Below, in pieces: positions 55,022 to 63,984 of a stretch of DNA of 64,000 nucleotides. The notes beneath the pieces were generated by a model. The model was not told the origin of the DNA. It made no database searches and worked only from the letters and a program-made list of their open reading frames with translations. Within the stretch, counting starts at the first letter, position 1. Each line of letters opens with the position of its first letter. The stretch comes from Mesorhizobium loti (lineage in GTDB: Bacteria; Pseudomonadota; Alphaproteobacteria; Rhizobiales; Rhizobiaceae), in assembly GCA_002356515.1 (NCBI GenBank), contig AP017605.1:7053020-7117019 (forward strand), given 5' to 3'. A program made the translations under genes and the position numbers.

Positions 55022-58000
55022 ATGAAGTTTTCGCGCCTCCGCCTCCTTGGTTTCAAGTCCTTCGTCGAGCCCGGCGAGTTCGTCATCGAACGCGGCCTGA
55101 CGGGTATTGTCGGGCCGAATGGCTGCGGCAAGTCGAACCTTGTCGAGGCGCTGCGCTGGGTGATGGGCGAAAGCTCCTACAAGAACATGCGCGCGTCCGG
55201 CATGGACGACGTCATCTTTTCCGGCTCGGGCACGCGGCCTGCGCGCAACACCGCCGAAGTCACGCTTTTCCTCGACAACAGCGACCGCTCGGCACCGGCT
55301 GCCTTCAATGACGCCGATGAATTGCAGGTGTCGCGCCGCATCGAGCGCGAGGCCGGCTCGCTCTATCGCATCAACGGCAAGGAAGCGCGCGCCAAGGATG
55401 TGCAGCTTCTGTTCGCCGACCAGTCGACCGGCGCGCGCTCGCCGTCCATGGTCGGGCAGGGCCGTATCGGCGAGCTTATCCAGGCCAAGCCGCAGGCGCG
55501 CCGCGCGCTGCTTGAAGAGGCCGCCGGCATTTCCGGCCTGCACACCCGCCGCCACGAGGCCGAACTGCGGCTGAAAGCGGCCGAACAGAACCTCGAACGG
55601 CTGGACGACGTCGTCGGCGAACTGGAAAGCCAGATCGAAAGCCTCAAGCGCCAGGCGCGCCAGGCGTCCCGCTTCAAGAACCTGTCGGCCGATATCCGCA
55701 AGGCAGAAGCGACATTGCTGCATCTGCGCTGGACGCTGGCCAAGACGCAGGAAGGCGAGGCGCGCTCGGCGCTGGCGGTCGCCACCGCCCTTGTCGGCGA
55801 CCGCGCCGCCGCGCAGATGGCCGCCGCCAGGGAGCAAGGCATCGGCGCCCACCGCTTGCCTGATTTGCGCGACGCGGAAGCCGCGGCTGCCGCTGCATTC
55901 CAGCGTCTGTCGATCGCCAAGTCGCAGATCGAGGAGGAGGCCGGCCGCATCCGCAACCGCCAGGCCGAAATCGAGCGCCGCTTGCAGCAGCTCGACGGCG
56001 ACATCGCCCGCGAGGAGCGGATGGTGCGCGACAATGCCGATGTTCTCGAACGCCTGCGCACCGAAGAAGCCGCGCTGAATTCAGAAAACGCCGGCGCGGC
56101 CGAGCGCGAGGCCACCACCCGCGCGGCGTTCGAACAGGCGGCATCGACGCTTGCGCAAAGCGAAGCCAGGCTCGCCGCGCTGACCGCCGAACGAGCCGAG
56201 GCCGCCGCCTCGCGCCATCAGATCGAACGCACGCTGCGCGAAACCGCCGAGCGCCGCGACCGCTTCGCCCGCCAGCTCGCCGAGGTCGACCGCGAATTGT
56301 CGGACATTCTCTCCAAGGTCGCCGGCTTGCCGGATCCGGCCGAAAAGCGCGAACTGGTAGAACAGGCCATCGCGCAGCTCGAAGAATCCGAGGCAGCCGT
56401 GGCGCAGGCCGAACAGTCGGTCATCGATGCCCGCGCCACCGAAAGTGCCGCCCGCCCGCCGCTTCAGGACGCCAGGGCCGAACTGGCGCGGATCGAAACG
56501 GAAGCGCGCACGCTGGCCAAGATCCTCAATGCCGCCAGTGGCGATCTCTTCCCTTCGGTGCTCGAGCAGATCAGCGTCGAGCGCGGCTTCGAGACCGCAC
56601 TCGGCGCAGCCCTTGGCGAAGACCTCGACGTTCCGCTCGACCGCAGCGCGCCCGCGCATTGGGGCGAAAGCCAGATCCAGCCTGGCGACGCGGCTCTGCC
56701 GGAAGGCATCAAGAGCCTCGCCAGCGTGGTTCGCGCGCCGGCGCAGCTTGCCCGCCGCCTGGCGCAGATCGGCATTGTCGAGGCCGCTGACGGCCGCCGG
56801 CTGCAGGCGCTGCTTGCGCCCGGACAGCGCCTGGTCAGCCGTGAAGGCGCGCTTTGGCGCTGGGACGGTCTGACTGCCAGCGCCGATGCACCGACGGCCG
56901 CGGCACAGAGGCTGGCGCAGAAGAACCGACTTGCCGAACTCGATGCCGAAGCGGTGCAGGCGACGCTCGTGCTGCGCCACGCCGAGGAAGCGCTGGCGCA
57001 GGCTGAGCAGGCGCTTCGCCAGGCGAGCGAGGCCGAGCGCAACACGCGCCAGGCCGGACGCGACGCCCAGCATCGGCTGGATGCTGCCCGCAATGCGCTG
57101 GCCGAAGCCGAAAAAGCCGGCGGCGAGTTGGCGAGCCGGCGCGCGGCACTGGATGAGGCGCGCGCGCGCATCGTCGACAGTCATGAGGAAACCTCGGCGG
57201 CATTCGTCGAGGCCGAAATGCTGCTGCAGGACGCGCCCGATCTCGGCGACCTGCAATTGCAGCTCGAACAATCCTCGGCCAATGTCTCCCGCGACCGGGC
57301 CACGCTGGCCGATGCGCGGGCCGTTCACGAGGGACTGCGGCGTGAGGCGGAGGCGCGCACGCGCCGGCTGGATGCCATTGGAACCGAGCGCAGCAACTGG
57401 CTGGTCCGCGCCGAAAACGCCTCGACGCAAATCGCCTCGCTCGGTGAACGCAAGGCCGAGGCCGAGGCCGAGCGCGAGCGGCTGGCCGATGCGCCTGATG
57501 AGATCGACGCCAAGCGGCGCGCACTGCTGTCGCAGCTGACCGAGGCCGAGACCTTGCGCAAGGCAGCCTCCGATCGGCTGCAGGAAGCGGAGAACAGGCA
57601 AGCCGAATTCGACAAGGCGGCCACATCCGCCATCCAGTCGCTGGCCGAGGCGCGCGAAACTCGCGTGCGTGCCGAGGAGCGGCTGACGGCGGCCGACGAG
57701 CGCCGGCTGGAGGTCGAGGCACGCATCCAGGAAACGCTGAACACGCCGCCGCATCTGGTCATCCGCCACACCGGCCTGGAAGCCGACGATCCGATGCCCG
57801 AGATGGCCGAGATCGAACGCCAGCTCGACCGGCTGAAGATCGAGCGCGAACGGCTCGGCGCCGTCAATCTGCGCGCCGAGGAAGAGCAGAAGGAGCTGTC
57901 CGACCGGCTGGAGGCCATCGTCTCCGAGCGAGAGGACATTATCGAGGCGATCCGCAAGCTCAGGCAGGCGATCCAGAGCCTTAACCGTGAAGGCCGCGAG

Positions 58001-58480
58001 CGGCTGCTGGCCGCCTTCGACGTGGTCAATAGCCACTTCCAGCGGCTGTTCTCGCATCTGTTCGGCGGCGGCACGGCGGAATTGCAGCTGATCGAATCCG
58101 AGGATCCGCTCGAGGCGGGGTTGGAAATCCTGGCCCGCCCGCCCGGCAAGAAGCCACAGACCATGACGCTGCTCTCGGGCGGCGAGCAGGCGCTGACGGC
58201 GATGTCGCTGATCTTCGCCGTGTTCCTGACCAATCCCGCGCCGATCTGCGTGCTCGACGAAGTCGACGCGCCACTCGACGATCACAATGTCGAACGCTTC
58301 TGCAATCTCATGGACGAGATGGCCAAGACCACCGAAACGCGCTTCGTCATCATCACCCACAACCCGATCACCATGGCGCGCATGGACCGGCTGTTCGGCG
58401 TGACCATGGCCGAGCAGGGCGTCAGCCAGCTTGTGTCGGTCGATCTGCAGGCGGCCGAGGCGATGCGCGAGGCAAGCTGA
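55022..58480 (+). CDS. smc: Chromosome segregation protein SMC
   Basis: SMC is the ATPase of the bacterial condensin, which compacts and separates chromosomes. The 1152-residue protein has the N-terminal head with Walker A GPNGCGKSNLVEALRW (about 31-46) and a long coiled coil (about 170-500). The hinge is about 500-630, followed by a returning coiled coil. The C-terminal head carries signature LLSGGEQALTAMSLIFAVF and Walker B PICVLDEVDAPLDDHN. Length and order are normal. ScpA and ScpB are not in the window. It follows the DsbA-like gene and is convergent with the VanZ-like gene. Confidence 0.97.
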   Translation: MKFSRLRLLGFKSFVEPGEFVIERGLTGIVGPNGCGKSNLVEALRWVMGESSYKNMRASGMDDVIFSGSGTRPARNTAEVTLFLDNSDRSAPAAFNDADELQVSRRIEREAGSLYRINGKEARAKDVQLLFADQSTGARSPSMVGQGRIGELIQAKPQARRALLEEAAGISGLHTRRHEAELRLKAAEQNLERLDDVVGELESQIESLKRQARQASRFKNLSADIRKAEATLLHLRWTLAKTQEGEARSALAVATALVGDRAAAQMAAAREQGIGAHRLPDLRDAEAAAAAAFQRLSIAKSQIEEEAGRIRNRQAEIERRLQQLDGDIAREERMVRDNADVLERLRTEEAALNSENAGAAEREATTRAAFEQAASTLAQSEARLAALTAERAEAAASRHQIERTLRETAERRDRFARQLAEVDRELSDILSKVAGLPDPAEKRELVEQAIAQLEESEAAVAQAEQSVIDARATESAARPPLQDARAELARIETEARTLAKILNAASGDLFPSVLEQISVERGFETALGAALGEDLDVPLDRSAPAHWGESQIQPGDAALPEGIKSLASVVRAPAQLARRLAQIGIVEAADGRRLQALLAPGQRLVSREGALWRWDGLTASADAPTAAAQRLAQKNRLAELDAEAVQATLVLRHAEEALAQAEQALRQASEAERNTRQAGRDAQHRLDAARNALAEAEKAGGELASRRAALDEARARIVDSHEETSAAFVEAEMLLQDAPDLGDLQLQLEQSSANVSRDRATLADARAVHEGLRREAEARTRRLDAIGTERSNWLVRAENASTQIASLGERKAEAEAERERLADAPDEIDAKRRALLSQLTEAETLRKAASDRLQEAENRQAEFDKAATSAIQSLAEARETRVRAEERLTAADERRLEVEARIQETLNTPPHLVIRHTGLEADDPMPEMAEIERQLDRLKIERERLGAVNLRAEEEQKELSDRLEAIVSEREDIIEAIRKLRQAIQSLNREGRERLLAAFDVVNSHFQRLFSHLFGGGTAELQLIESEDPLEAGLEILARPPGKKPQTMTLLSGGEQALTAMSLIFAVFLTNPAPICVLDEVDAPLDDHNVERFCNLMDEMAKTTETRFVIITHNPITMARMDRLFGVTMAEQGVSQLVSVDLQAAEAMREAS

Positions 58481-58531
58481 TACGTCCGGGCTGACAGCAC
58501 TCCGGCCCGTTGGACCAAGTGCGATTGGCCA

Positions 58532-58900
58532 TCAGTCTTTGCGGTGCATGACCCGATTCAAACACATCGCCACCACGAGCCCGCCCGCTATGCCGATGCA
58601 ATCGGCAACCCAGTCGAACACGTCGAGGTCGCGGTCAATCAGTGGGGTGTCCTGAAGGACCTCGATCGCCGCCCCGACCAGGGCCAGGAAAATGACCAGC
58701 CTGACCTTGCGCCGGGGCCAGCCAAGACCTCCAAGAACAGCCAGGGTGGCGAATGCGCTGGCGTGATTGACCTTGTCGTTTTCGAAACCGATGTCGAGCC
58801 CGAATTCCTGAAGCTCAGGCACTGGCAAAAGGGCGAGGACCAGAACCGCAACGAGCGTGACGACAAAGGCGGTCCATAAGACGGCTGAACAGGATGTCAT
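58532..58900 (-). CDS. VanZ-like membrane protein
   Basis: A 122-residue protein with four hydrophobic segments and the VanZ-like pattern: KVNHASAFATLAVLGGL after the first helix, and DTPLIDRDLDVFDWVADCIG near the end. VanZ-like proteins are small membrane proteins of uncertain role, named after a teicoplanin resistance factor; no resistance is implied. ATG 58898-58900 opens directly at the first helix. The start is only 12 bp from the longest possible start of the divergent methyltransferase gene, which argues that the latter begins further in. Confidence 0.82.
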   Translation of the reverse strand: MTSCSAVLWTAFVVTLVAVLVLALLPVPELQEFGLDIGFENDKVNHASAFATLAVLGGLGWPRRKVRLVIFLALVGAAIEVLQDTPLIDRDLDVFDWVADCIGIAGGLVVAMCLNRVMHRKD

Positions 58901-58912
58901 TGTGGTCCAACA

Positions 58913-60301
58913 ATGATTTCGACCGCCAAAGGTCGAAGCCTGCCGGTGGTTCCGATGCACGAAGCAACCGCAGCGCAGAGTGCCACGATTGCATCGGATG
59001 GTCACAAAAGCAACGAACCTTGGCCGGTGCGGGCAGGGCGAGACCTCAAGGCGCGTTGGGGGATTTACGCCGGATGGCCATTGGCCGAATATGGAAGTGG
59101 CGGAGGGGGCGACAGTTTGAGTGAATCCGTTTGTCCTGCTTGCGGGGCCGGCGCACCGATGAGGCTGGCGCTACCCCATCCATCGCTTTCCATGAGGAGC
59201 GATGGCGCAGTTCTCAACCGCCGCCTTGAGAAGGCCTCCTGTCTGAGATGCGGACATGGCTTTCATGTCACGCCACTGAGACCTGAAGACCGGGACGCCA
59301 TGTACAGCGACGGATACGATCTCGGCCTGGTCGATCCGGCCGCCGATGCCGCTCGGGCACAAGGCTATGCCGATTGCATGGACGAATCCGCGGTCACGCT
59401 TCTCGGACGCCCGCTTCGCCCCGGAAGCGTCGTTGAGTTCGGGGCAGGGACCGGTGCATTGCTCGAAGACCTTGCGCGGCGATGGCAATTGAGGGAAGCG
59501 CTGGGTTTCGAAGCGGCGTCTCAACTGGTCGCGTCGGCCGGGCAGCGGGATCAAGCACAAGCGACGATCCGCCAGGGCTATGCCGAAGAAGCTCTCGGTG
59601 AAATTGCCGGACGGTACGACCTCTGCCTCTCGGTAAACGTCCTTGAGCACGCCCTCAGTCCGGAGGCGTTCCTTTCCGTGTCCAGGCGTGCCCTCTCGGA
59701 CGGAGGCCTTGTGGTGGTGATCTGCCCGGACGGCGATGTTGCCGACACGGAGCTGTTGTTCCTCGATCACGTCTCGAGTTTCTCCCAGCTGTCCCTGAGG
59801 ATGGTTGCTGCGGCAGCGGGATTGCATGTCATTGGAAGCGTTGCGCTGCGTGGACAGCAAAAGGGCTTTCGACTGACCCTCCTGAGCCCCGATGCGACCG
59901 CGCCGCAGGCTCCCACGGATCTCCAGTCCCTGTCGCTGGCGCAGGCGCGATCGGATTTCCTGAAGGGCTGGTCGGAAATTGATGATGGAGCGTCGGAGTG
60001 GCTGGACGACAGGCCCTACGCGATGTTTGGAGCCGGGGAATTCCGAAACCTGCTGCGGACTTATGCCCCCCGGCTGGTCAAGGGAGCCGAAGCATTCCTG
60101 ACGGACGAGCCGCTCGCGGCCACTCTTGACGACCGGCCATGGCTGAGAGCCGGCGAGTATGCTTCCGCGCATCCCCGGACTATCATGGTGGCCGCCGTCA
60201 ATCCGCGAAGCTGGCCGGCGGTGGCCGGAAGGTTTCGGAACAGCGGCGTGCACATCGTCCATCCCTACCTCTTCTCCAGCCGCCTCAAGGAACAGCTGTG
60301 A
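58913..60301 (+). CDS. Zinc-ribbon SAM-dependent C-methyltransferase (sugar-nucleotide type)
   Basis: The domain order is that of deoxysugar C-methyltransferases: a zinc ribbon (C74-x2-C77, C110-x2-C113), a Rossmann SAM domain (VVEFGAGTGALLEDL, 173-187) and a C-terminal second Rossmann-like domain beginning YAMFGAGEFRNLLR. Expected action is methylation of a sugar nucleotide or related lipid-linked precursor. The longest frame gives 462 residues. TTG 59117 behind GGAGG (59102-59106) would give 394, nearer the family length, and begins at the zinc ribbon, so it is the likelier start. GTGA (60298-60301) couples it to the dioxygenase gene. Confidence 0.82.
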   Translation: MISTAKGRSLPVVPMHEATAAQSATIASDGHKSNEPWPVRAGRDLKARWGIYAGWPLAEYGSGGGGDSLSESVCPACGAGAPMRLALPHPSLSMRSDGAVLNRRLEKASCLRCGHGFHVTPLRPEDRDAMYSDGYDLGLVDPAADAARAQGYADCMDESAVTLLGRPLRPGSVVEFGAGTGALLEDLARRWQLREALGFEAASQLVASAGQRDQAQATIRQGYAEEALGEIAGRYDLCLSVNVLEHALSPEAFLSVSRRALSDGGLVVVICPDGDVADTELLFLDHVSSFSQLSLRMVAAAAGLHVIGSVALRGQQKGFRLTLLSPDATAPQAPTDLQSLSLAQARSDFLKGWSEIDDGASEWLDDRPYAMFGAGEFRNLLRTYAPRLVKGAEAFLTDEPLAATLDDRPWLRAGEYASAHPRTIMVAAVNPRSWPAVAGRFRNSGVHIVHPYLFSSRLKEQL

Positions 60302-61113
60302 CCGGGATAGATCGCTACGGGGTCAAGGAAAGCGCGGTCGCACGCGACGAGATCGATGTCCTGATCGAGGATCTCCGGCTCACCGGCTATACGACGCTCG
60401 AGGCAGGGCTGACGGGCGAACAACTGGATACGCTGTCCCGTGACTTTGACGCCGCCGAAGTGGAATATGCCGAGCAAGCCGCAACTGCGGGATACGACCT
60501 TTCGGCGCTCGGCGAGCGGGACACGATCCGCGTGCTTCCCAAATTCGCTCCGGCGTTCATGACCATAGCCTTCAATGTGCGGCTGGCGCAGTTGCTCTCA
60601 AGGATGCTCGGCGGCTACTACATCCTCAATCAGGTCAATGGGCTGATCAACCGCGCCAACAAGAGCAAATACGCACAGGCGTCCTACCATCGCGACCTTC
60701 CCTACCAGCACTTCGTCAGTTCGCGGCCGCTTGCAATAAGTGCCCTGTTTGCGCTTGACGATTTCACGGCTGAAAATGGCGCCACCCGGGTCATACCCGC
60801 CAGCCATCATCGTGAGGATTTTCCCTCCGACGAGACGGTGCGGCGGCGTCAGATCCAGGTAACCGTGCCGCGAGGGACATTCATCATAATGGACTGCATG
60901 CTCTACCACGCCGGGTCGACCAATCACACAGACAGCAACCGGCGCGGTGTGAACCACGTCTTTACTATCCCGATGCTGCGGCAGCAGCTTCATCTCCCGT
61001 CGGTCCTGTCCGAGTTTCCGGGATTGAGCGCGGATCAGAAGAAAATTCTCGGATTTGGTCTGGACGAGTATCGCTCGGTGGACGCGTGGTTAGGCGCGCG
61101 GGCGAAAAAGTAA
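60298..61113 (+). CDS. Phytanoyl-CoA dioxygenase (PhyH) family Fe(II)/2-oxoglutarate oxygenase
   Basis: A 271-residue non-heme iron oxygenase. Iron ligands are visible as His131 and Asp133 in SYHRDLPYQHF and His204 in MLYHAGSTNHT, with Arg216 placed to bind 2-oxoglutarate. It should hydroxylate, desaturate or epimerise a small substrate or an attached sugar or lipid; PhyH members in glycan and natural-product clusters do all three. The GTG start overlaps the methyltransferase stop, so the two proteins are made together and probably act on the same precursor. Convergent with the membrane protein gene 40 bp away. Confidence 0.87.
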   Translation: MTGIDRYGVKESAVARDEIDVLIEDLRLTGYTTLEAGLTGEQLDTLSRDFDAAEVEYAEQAATAGYDLSALGERDTIRVLPKFAPAFMTIAFNVRLAQLLSRMLGGYYILNQVNGLINRANKSKYAQASYHRDLPYQHFVSSRPLAISALFALDDFTAENGATRVIPASHHREDFPSDETVRRRQIQVTVPRGTFIIMDCMLYHAGSTNHTDSNRRGVNHVFTIPMLRQQLHLPSVLSEFPGLSADQKKILGFGLDEYRSVDAWLGARAKK

Positions 61114-61153
61114 ATCCTGCAAAGGCGTCACCGTGCACGCCCTGCTTCCGCCG

Positions 61154-63238
61154 CTACGGGCTTGCGCGCTCGATGGTGACTGATTTGAACGCCACCGCGC
61201 CGTTTCCCAGAGCCCAGACTCGAAACTCCATAGCCGATGTGTGGTCGAGCGAGAAAAGCAGCTGTTGGGGGCCGTGACTTTCCGTCAGATCCTTCTGAAC
61301 CAAAACTATCCCGCCCGGCGACGCAGCTGCGTCAAGGCGCAGCGTGGCGGCAGGACTGCTGCTCGCTTCGACGTCAAAGGTAAGGCGATACCTTCCCGGG
61401 GCGACCGTCACATAGGGACCATAGTACAGCGCGCCGTTCGCCTCCGGCGGCGCCACCAGCGCCTTCCCGTCGCCGCGCTGTTGCAAGGAGCCCACTTGCG
61501 TAAGCGCCTGGGCGTCGGCATGAAATGTTACCGGCTGCATGAACCGAACATCCCAACCCGGCAGCTTCGCTGCAATGTTCTCTGCGAAGACAAAGATGCT
61601 GAGATCGCCGAATTGAAGTTTCCGCGAAACGGGCAGTCCGAGCGCTGCCAACCGCTTCCAGTCGATCTTGTTTGCGTCTTCCTGCGTCAGCAGAAGAAAC
61701 GTCTCGCCCTTCCACGTATCGGCATTGTACCAGCGGTCCGCGGACAGGAAACGCATGGGCATCGGCAGGGCGTGGTCCAGGGTGATCTGCCGAACCAGGA
61801 CATGCTCATCGGACAACACGCTGACCGAGCCGGCGTTCCAGTAGGTGGCGTAGCCATAGGTCAGCCCATTGGCCTGGAGGTAGCGAGCCAAGTCCGACAA
61901 ATCGATGGCACGGGGTTTCCGTTGCACCAAGGCCAGATGCGACAGCGTATCCGACCTGACAAATGTCGGGTAGGCACTTGTCAGCAATCCGGCAAGGACC
62001 ACTGCTACGCTGAGGAACTCGATGGGTCTCAGGCGCATGTCGAGAGGCGTGGCCAACGCCACTATGGCCATCGTGACCAGCGCCGGTACCAGGTAACGGG
62101 AACTTCCGATCGGATCGGCAAGGTTTGGAATGGTCGTTGCCACTTGCAGAAGGCAAACCGACAGAAGCGCCACCGATCCATAGATGGCGAGCGGTCTGAC
62201 CGCGTCGCCCGGCCTTACCGATGTTGCCACCGACCGCACGATCAACGCCACCAATATGATTGCCACAATCAATCGCAGCGCGCCGTAGAGACCGATCACG
62301 GTCAGAAGTCCGCTGCCTCCCGGTGGAGATCCGCCGAAAACCGCCAGAACCTCCTTGCCCAGGACCAGAAGGTTGCCGACGATCGCCTCGTATGGCAGCC
62401 ATTGGACGGAGGACGCGTCGCGCGCGGCATTGTTTACATGCGCGAAGGTCACTCCATAGAGGATGGTCCCGCCACCTATCGCTGCGCAGATCGAAGCGGT
62501 CGCGCCCACCAAGGATGCTCTTCCCACACCTGCGTTATGCACTCCCAGCCCGTGGATCGACCACAGAGCGGCGGCGACGAGCGGCATCCCTATGGTAACG
62601 ATCGCGCGCTGAGGATTGCCCCAGAACTCGGCTGTAATCAGCAGGCAGAGCAAAACGCTCCATAGGACGACGTCCTTCGTCGACTTCTCTCTCATCAACC
62701 TGACGAGGCAGTAGATCGAGTACAGCGACATGTAGAGAATTGTGCCGTATGACGCCTGTCCGTAGAGATTTTCCGCCAGCACTCCGGACATTCCCGCCGC
62801 TACTGAAGCGGTTATCAGCGTCCGCCGCGTCTTGCCGATCGGCGCCAGGCCGGCAGCCAGCCAGACGCTGTGCAGCACGAGTATGGATGTGACGAGGCCC
62901 GAGATCGCATGAACTGTAAAGCCGGCGGGAAGAAAAGCCAGGGCCGGTATAATAAAGAGATGGCCGAATACAACGACAATGTCATTGTTTCCATAATACC
63001 AATCCGAGGGGAAGAAATTGTGGCTGCTCACAATTTCTCGCGCCAGCAAGACCTTCATTGCGCTGTCGGCGTGAAACAGTTTTTTGTATTCCACAAAAAC
63101 GTAGAATACGAGGAAGCAGAAATTGATCGCCAGAATTAATACTGCGGCAGGAAGCCAATAAGACCTGGCTTTGGGCAATCCCTCTGCCGGCAGATTCTGC
63201 TCAGCCGGGATTGTCCGGGACTGCTCCTGGATTGCCAT
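61154..63238 (-). CDS. Large GT-C-like membrane protein with C-terminal extracytoplasmic domain
   Basis: I do not recognise a named family. The 694-residue protein has about eleven hydrophobic segments from residue 27 to about 420. A soluble region of about 270 residues follows, ending in a beta-rich part (YYGPYVTVAPGRYRLTFDV) that resembles a carbohydrate-binding or jelly-roll domain. The first large loop has an acidic motif FHADSAMKVL (Asp58) and DWYYGNND, the position of the catalytic aspartate in GT-C glycosyltransferases that use lipid-phosphate sugars. That function is inference. Its promoter region contains an interspersed repeat, and the EamA gene diverges from it. Confidence 0.72.
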   Translation of the reverse strand: MAIQEQSRTIPAEQNLPAEGLPKARSYWLPAAVLILAINFCFLVFYVFVEYKKLFHADSAMKVLLAREIVSSHNFFPSDWYYGNNDIVVVFGHLFIIPALAFLPAGFTVHAISGLVTSILVLHSVWLAAGLAPIGKTRRTLITASVAAGMSGVLAENLYGQASYGTILYMSLYSIYCLVRLMREKSTKDVVLWSVLLCLLITAEFWGNPQRAIVTIGMPLVAAALWSIHGLGVHNAGVGRASLVGATASICAAIGGGTILYGVTFAHVNNAARDASSVQWLPYEAIVGNLLVLGKEVLAVFGGSPPGGSGLLTVIGLYGALRLIVAIILVALIVRSVATSVRPGDAVRPLAIYGSVALLSVCLLQVATTIPNLADPIGSSRYLVPALVTMAIVALATPLDMRLRPIEFLSVAVVLAGLLTSAYPTFVRSDTLSHLALVQRKPRAIDLSDLARYLQANGLTYGYATYWNAGSVSVLSDEHVLVRQITLDHALPMPMRFLSADRWYNADTWKGETFLLLTQEDANKIDWKRLAALGLPVSRKLQFGDLSIFVFAENIAAKLPGWDVRFMQPVTFHADAQALTQVGSLQQRGDGKALVAPPEANGALYYGPYVTVAPGRYRLTFDVEASSSPAATLRLDAAASPGGIVLVQKDLTESHGPQQLLFSLDHTSAMEFRVWALGNGAVAFKSVTIERASP

Positions 63239-63561
63239 GGTTCGGTTGGGCTCCCCCTAGAGCAGTTCACCGTTTCACGAAAACGGCGAGCCGCTCCAAC
63301 TCTTTGTTTTGACGCAACTCCTATGGGAAAGCCGTTACACGCTTTTCCTGGAATTGCTCGAAGCCGTGCACGCCGCTCGAAACCAAGGCTAGGCACGACA
63401 ACTGGCCTAGATGGACCGTTTGGCTTTGCCTTTGTCAACCTGCACGAGACAATCCAAGCCGGTATCAACGGTTCTTGCTGGACGGAGAGGCTGCCGGGCG
63501 GGTGACCCGCGCCTGCAGCCGCAACACAGCCTAAAATGGACAGCTGGCATGCTACAGTCCA
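63239..63561. other. Divergent intergenic region between the GT-C-like and EamA genes
   Basis: This 323-bp stretch separates two divergent starts. Its first third is an interspersed repeat (63258-63360). In the remainder I see no confident promoter, operator or coding sequence. Confidence 0.4.
63258..63360. repeat. Mesorhizobium-type interspersed repeat, copy 2 (inverted)
   Basis: Read on the minus strand it runs CGAGCAATTCCAGGAAAAGC...GTTGCGTCAAAACAAAGAG, the same order as the element at 34806-34868. An extra 40-bp arm follows (GCGGCTCGCCGTTTTCGTGA with an inverted CGTTTCACGAAAACGGCG). It lies upstream of the GT-C-like gene. Confidence 0.72.
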
Positions 63562-63984
63562 ATGCCAAAGCGCCGGCCGATTCGAGCAAAATGGAGAAGC
63601 AAACTGGATAACCGTGCCACCGGCATTGCCCTCATTGTTGCGGCCGTATCTTTGCTCACCATGGCCCAAATCATCATCAAGTCCCGCCTGACCGAGCATG
63701 GGACGGTGCCGTTCAGCTTCGATGCGGGCTGGCCCTATCTGCTTGGTTTGCTCGCCGACTGGCAGGTTTGGATAGGAGGCCTTGGCCTCGTGGCTTCCAG
63801 TCTTTTCTGGTACGCGGGGATATCGAGAATTCCGCTATCGGTGGCCTTCCCGTTTGCGGCCCTGTCCTATCCCCTGATTTTCGCCGGCTCGATCGTGTTC
63901 CTGCACGAACGGTTCAGCTGGCAGTCCCTTGCGGGCAATGGCTTGATTGTCCTCGGTGTGGTGCTGGCGGCGACCCGGTCTTAG
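63562..63984 (+). CDS. Half-size EamA/DMT-type transporter (ArnE-like)
   Basis: A 140-residue membrane protein with four hydrophobic segments (about 20-40, 58-80, 85-110 and 120-138) and a basic N-terminus. The loops ISRIPLSVAFPFAALSYPLI and FLHERFSWQSLAGNGLIVLG are typical of small DMT transporters such as ArnE/ArnF, which flip undecaprenyl-phosphate sugars, and of SMR efflux pumps. A partner subunit would be expected; none is in the window. Next to a GT-C-like protein, the lipid-sugar flippase reading is attractive but unproven. The ATG at 63562 has no good ribosome site, so the start is uncertain. Confidence 0.8.
   Translation: MPKRRPIRAKWRSKLDNRATGIALIVAAVSLLTMAQIIIKSRLTEHGTVPFSFDAGWPYLLGLLADWQVWIGGLGLVASSLFWYAGISRIPLSVAFPFAALSYPLIFAGSIVFLHERFSWQSLAGNGLIVLGVVLAATRS

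Noticed and set aside
56081..58360. 759-codon minus-strand frame inside smc
   Set aside because: smc has all head, hinge and coiled-coil features. The antisense frame follows from GC-rich codons lacking stops in the complement.
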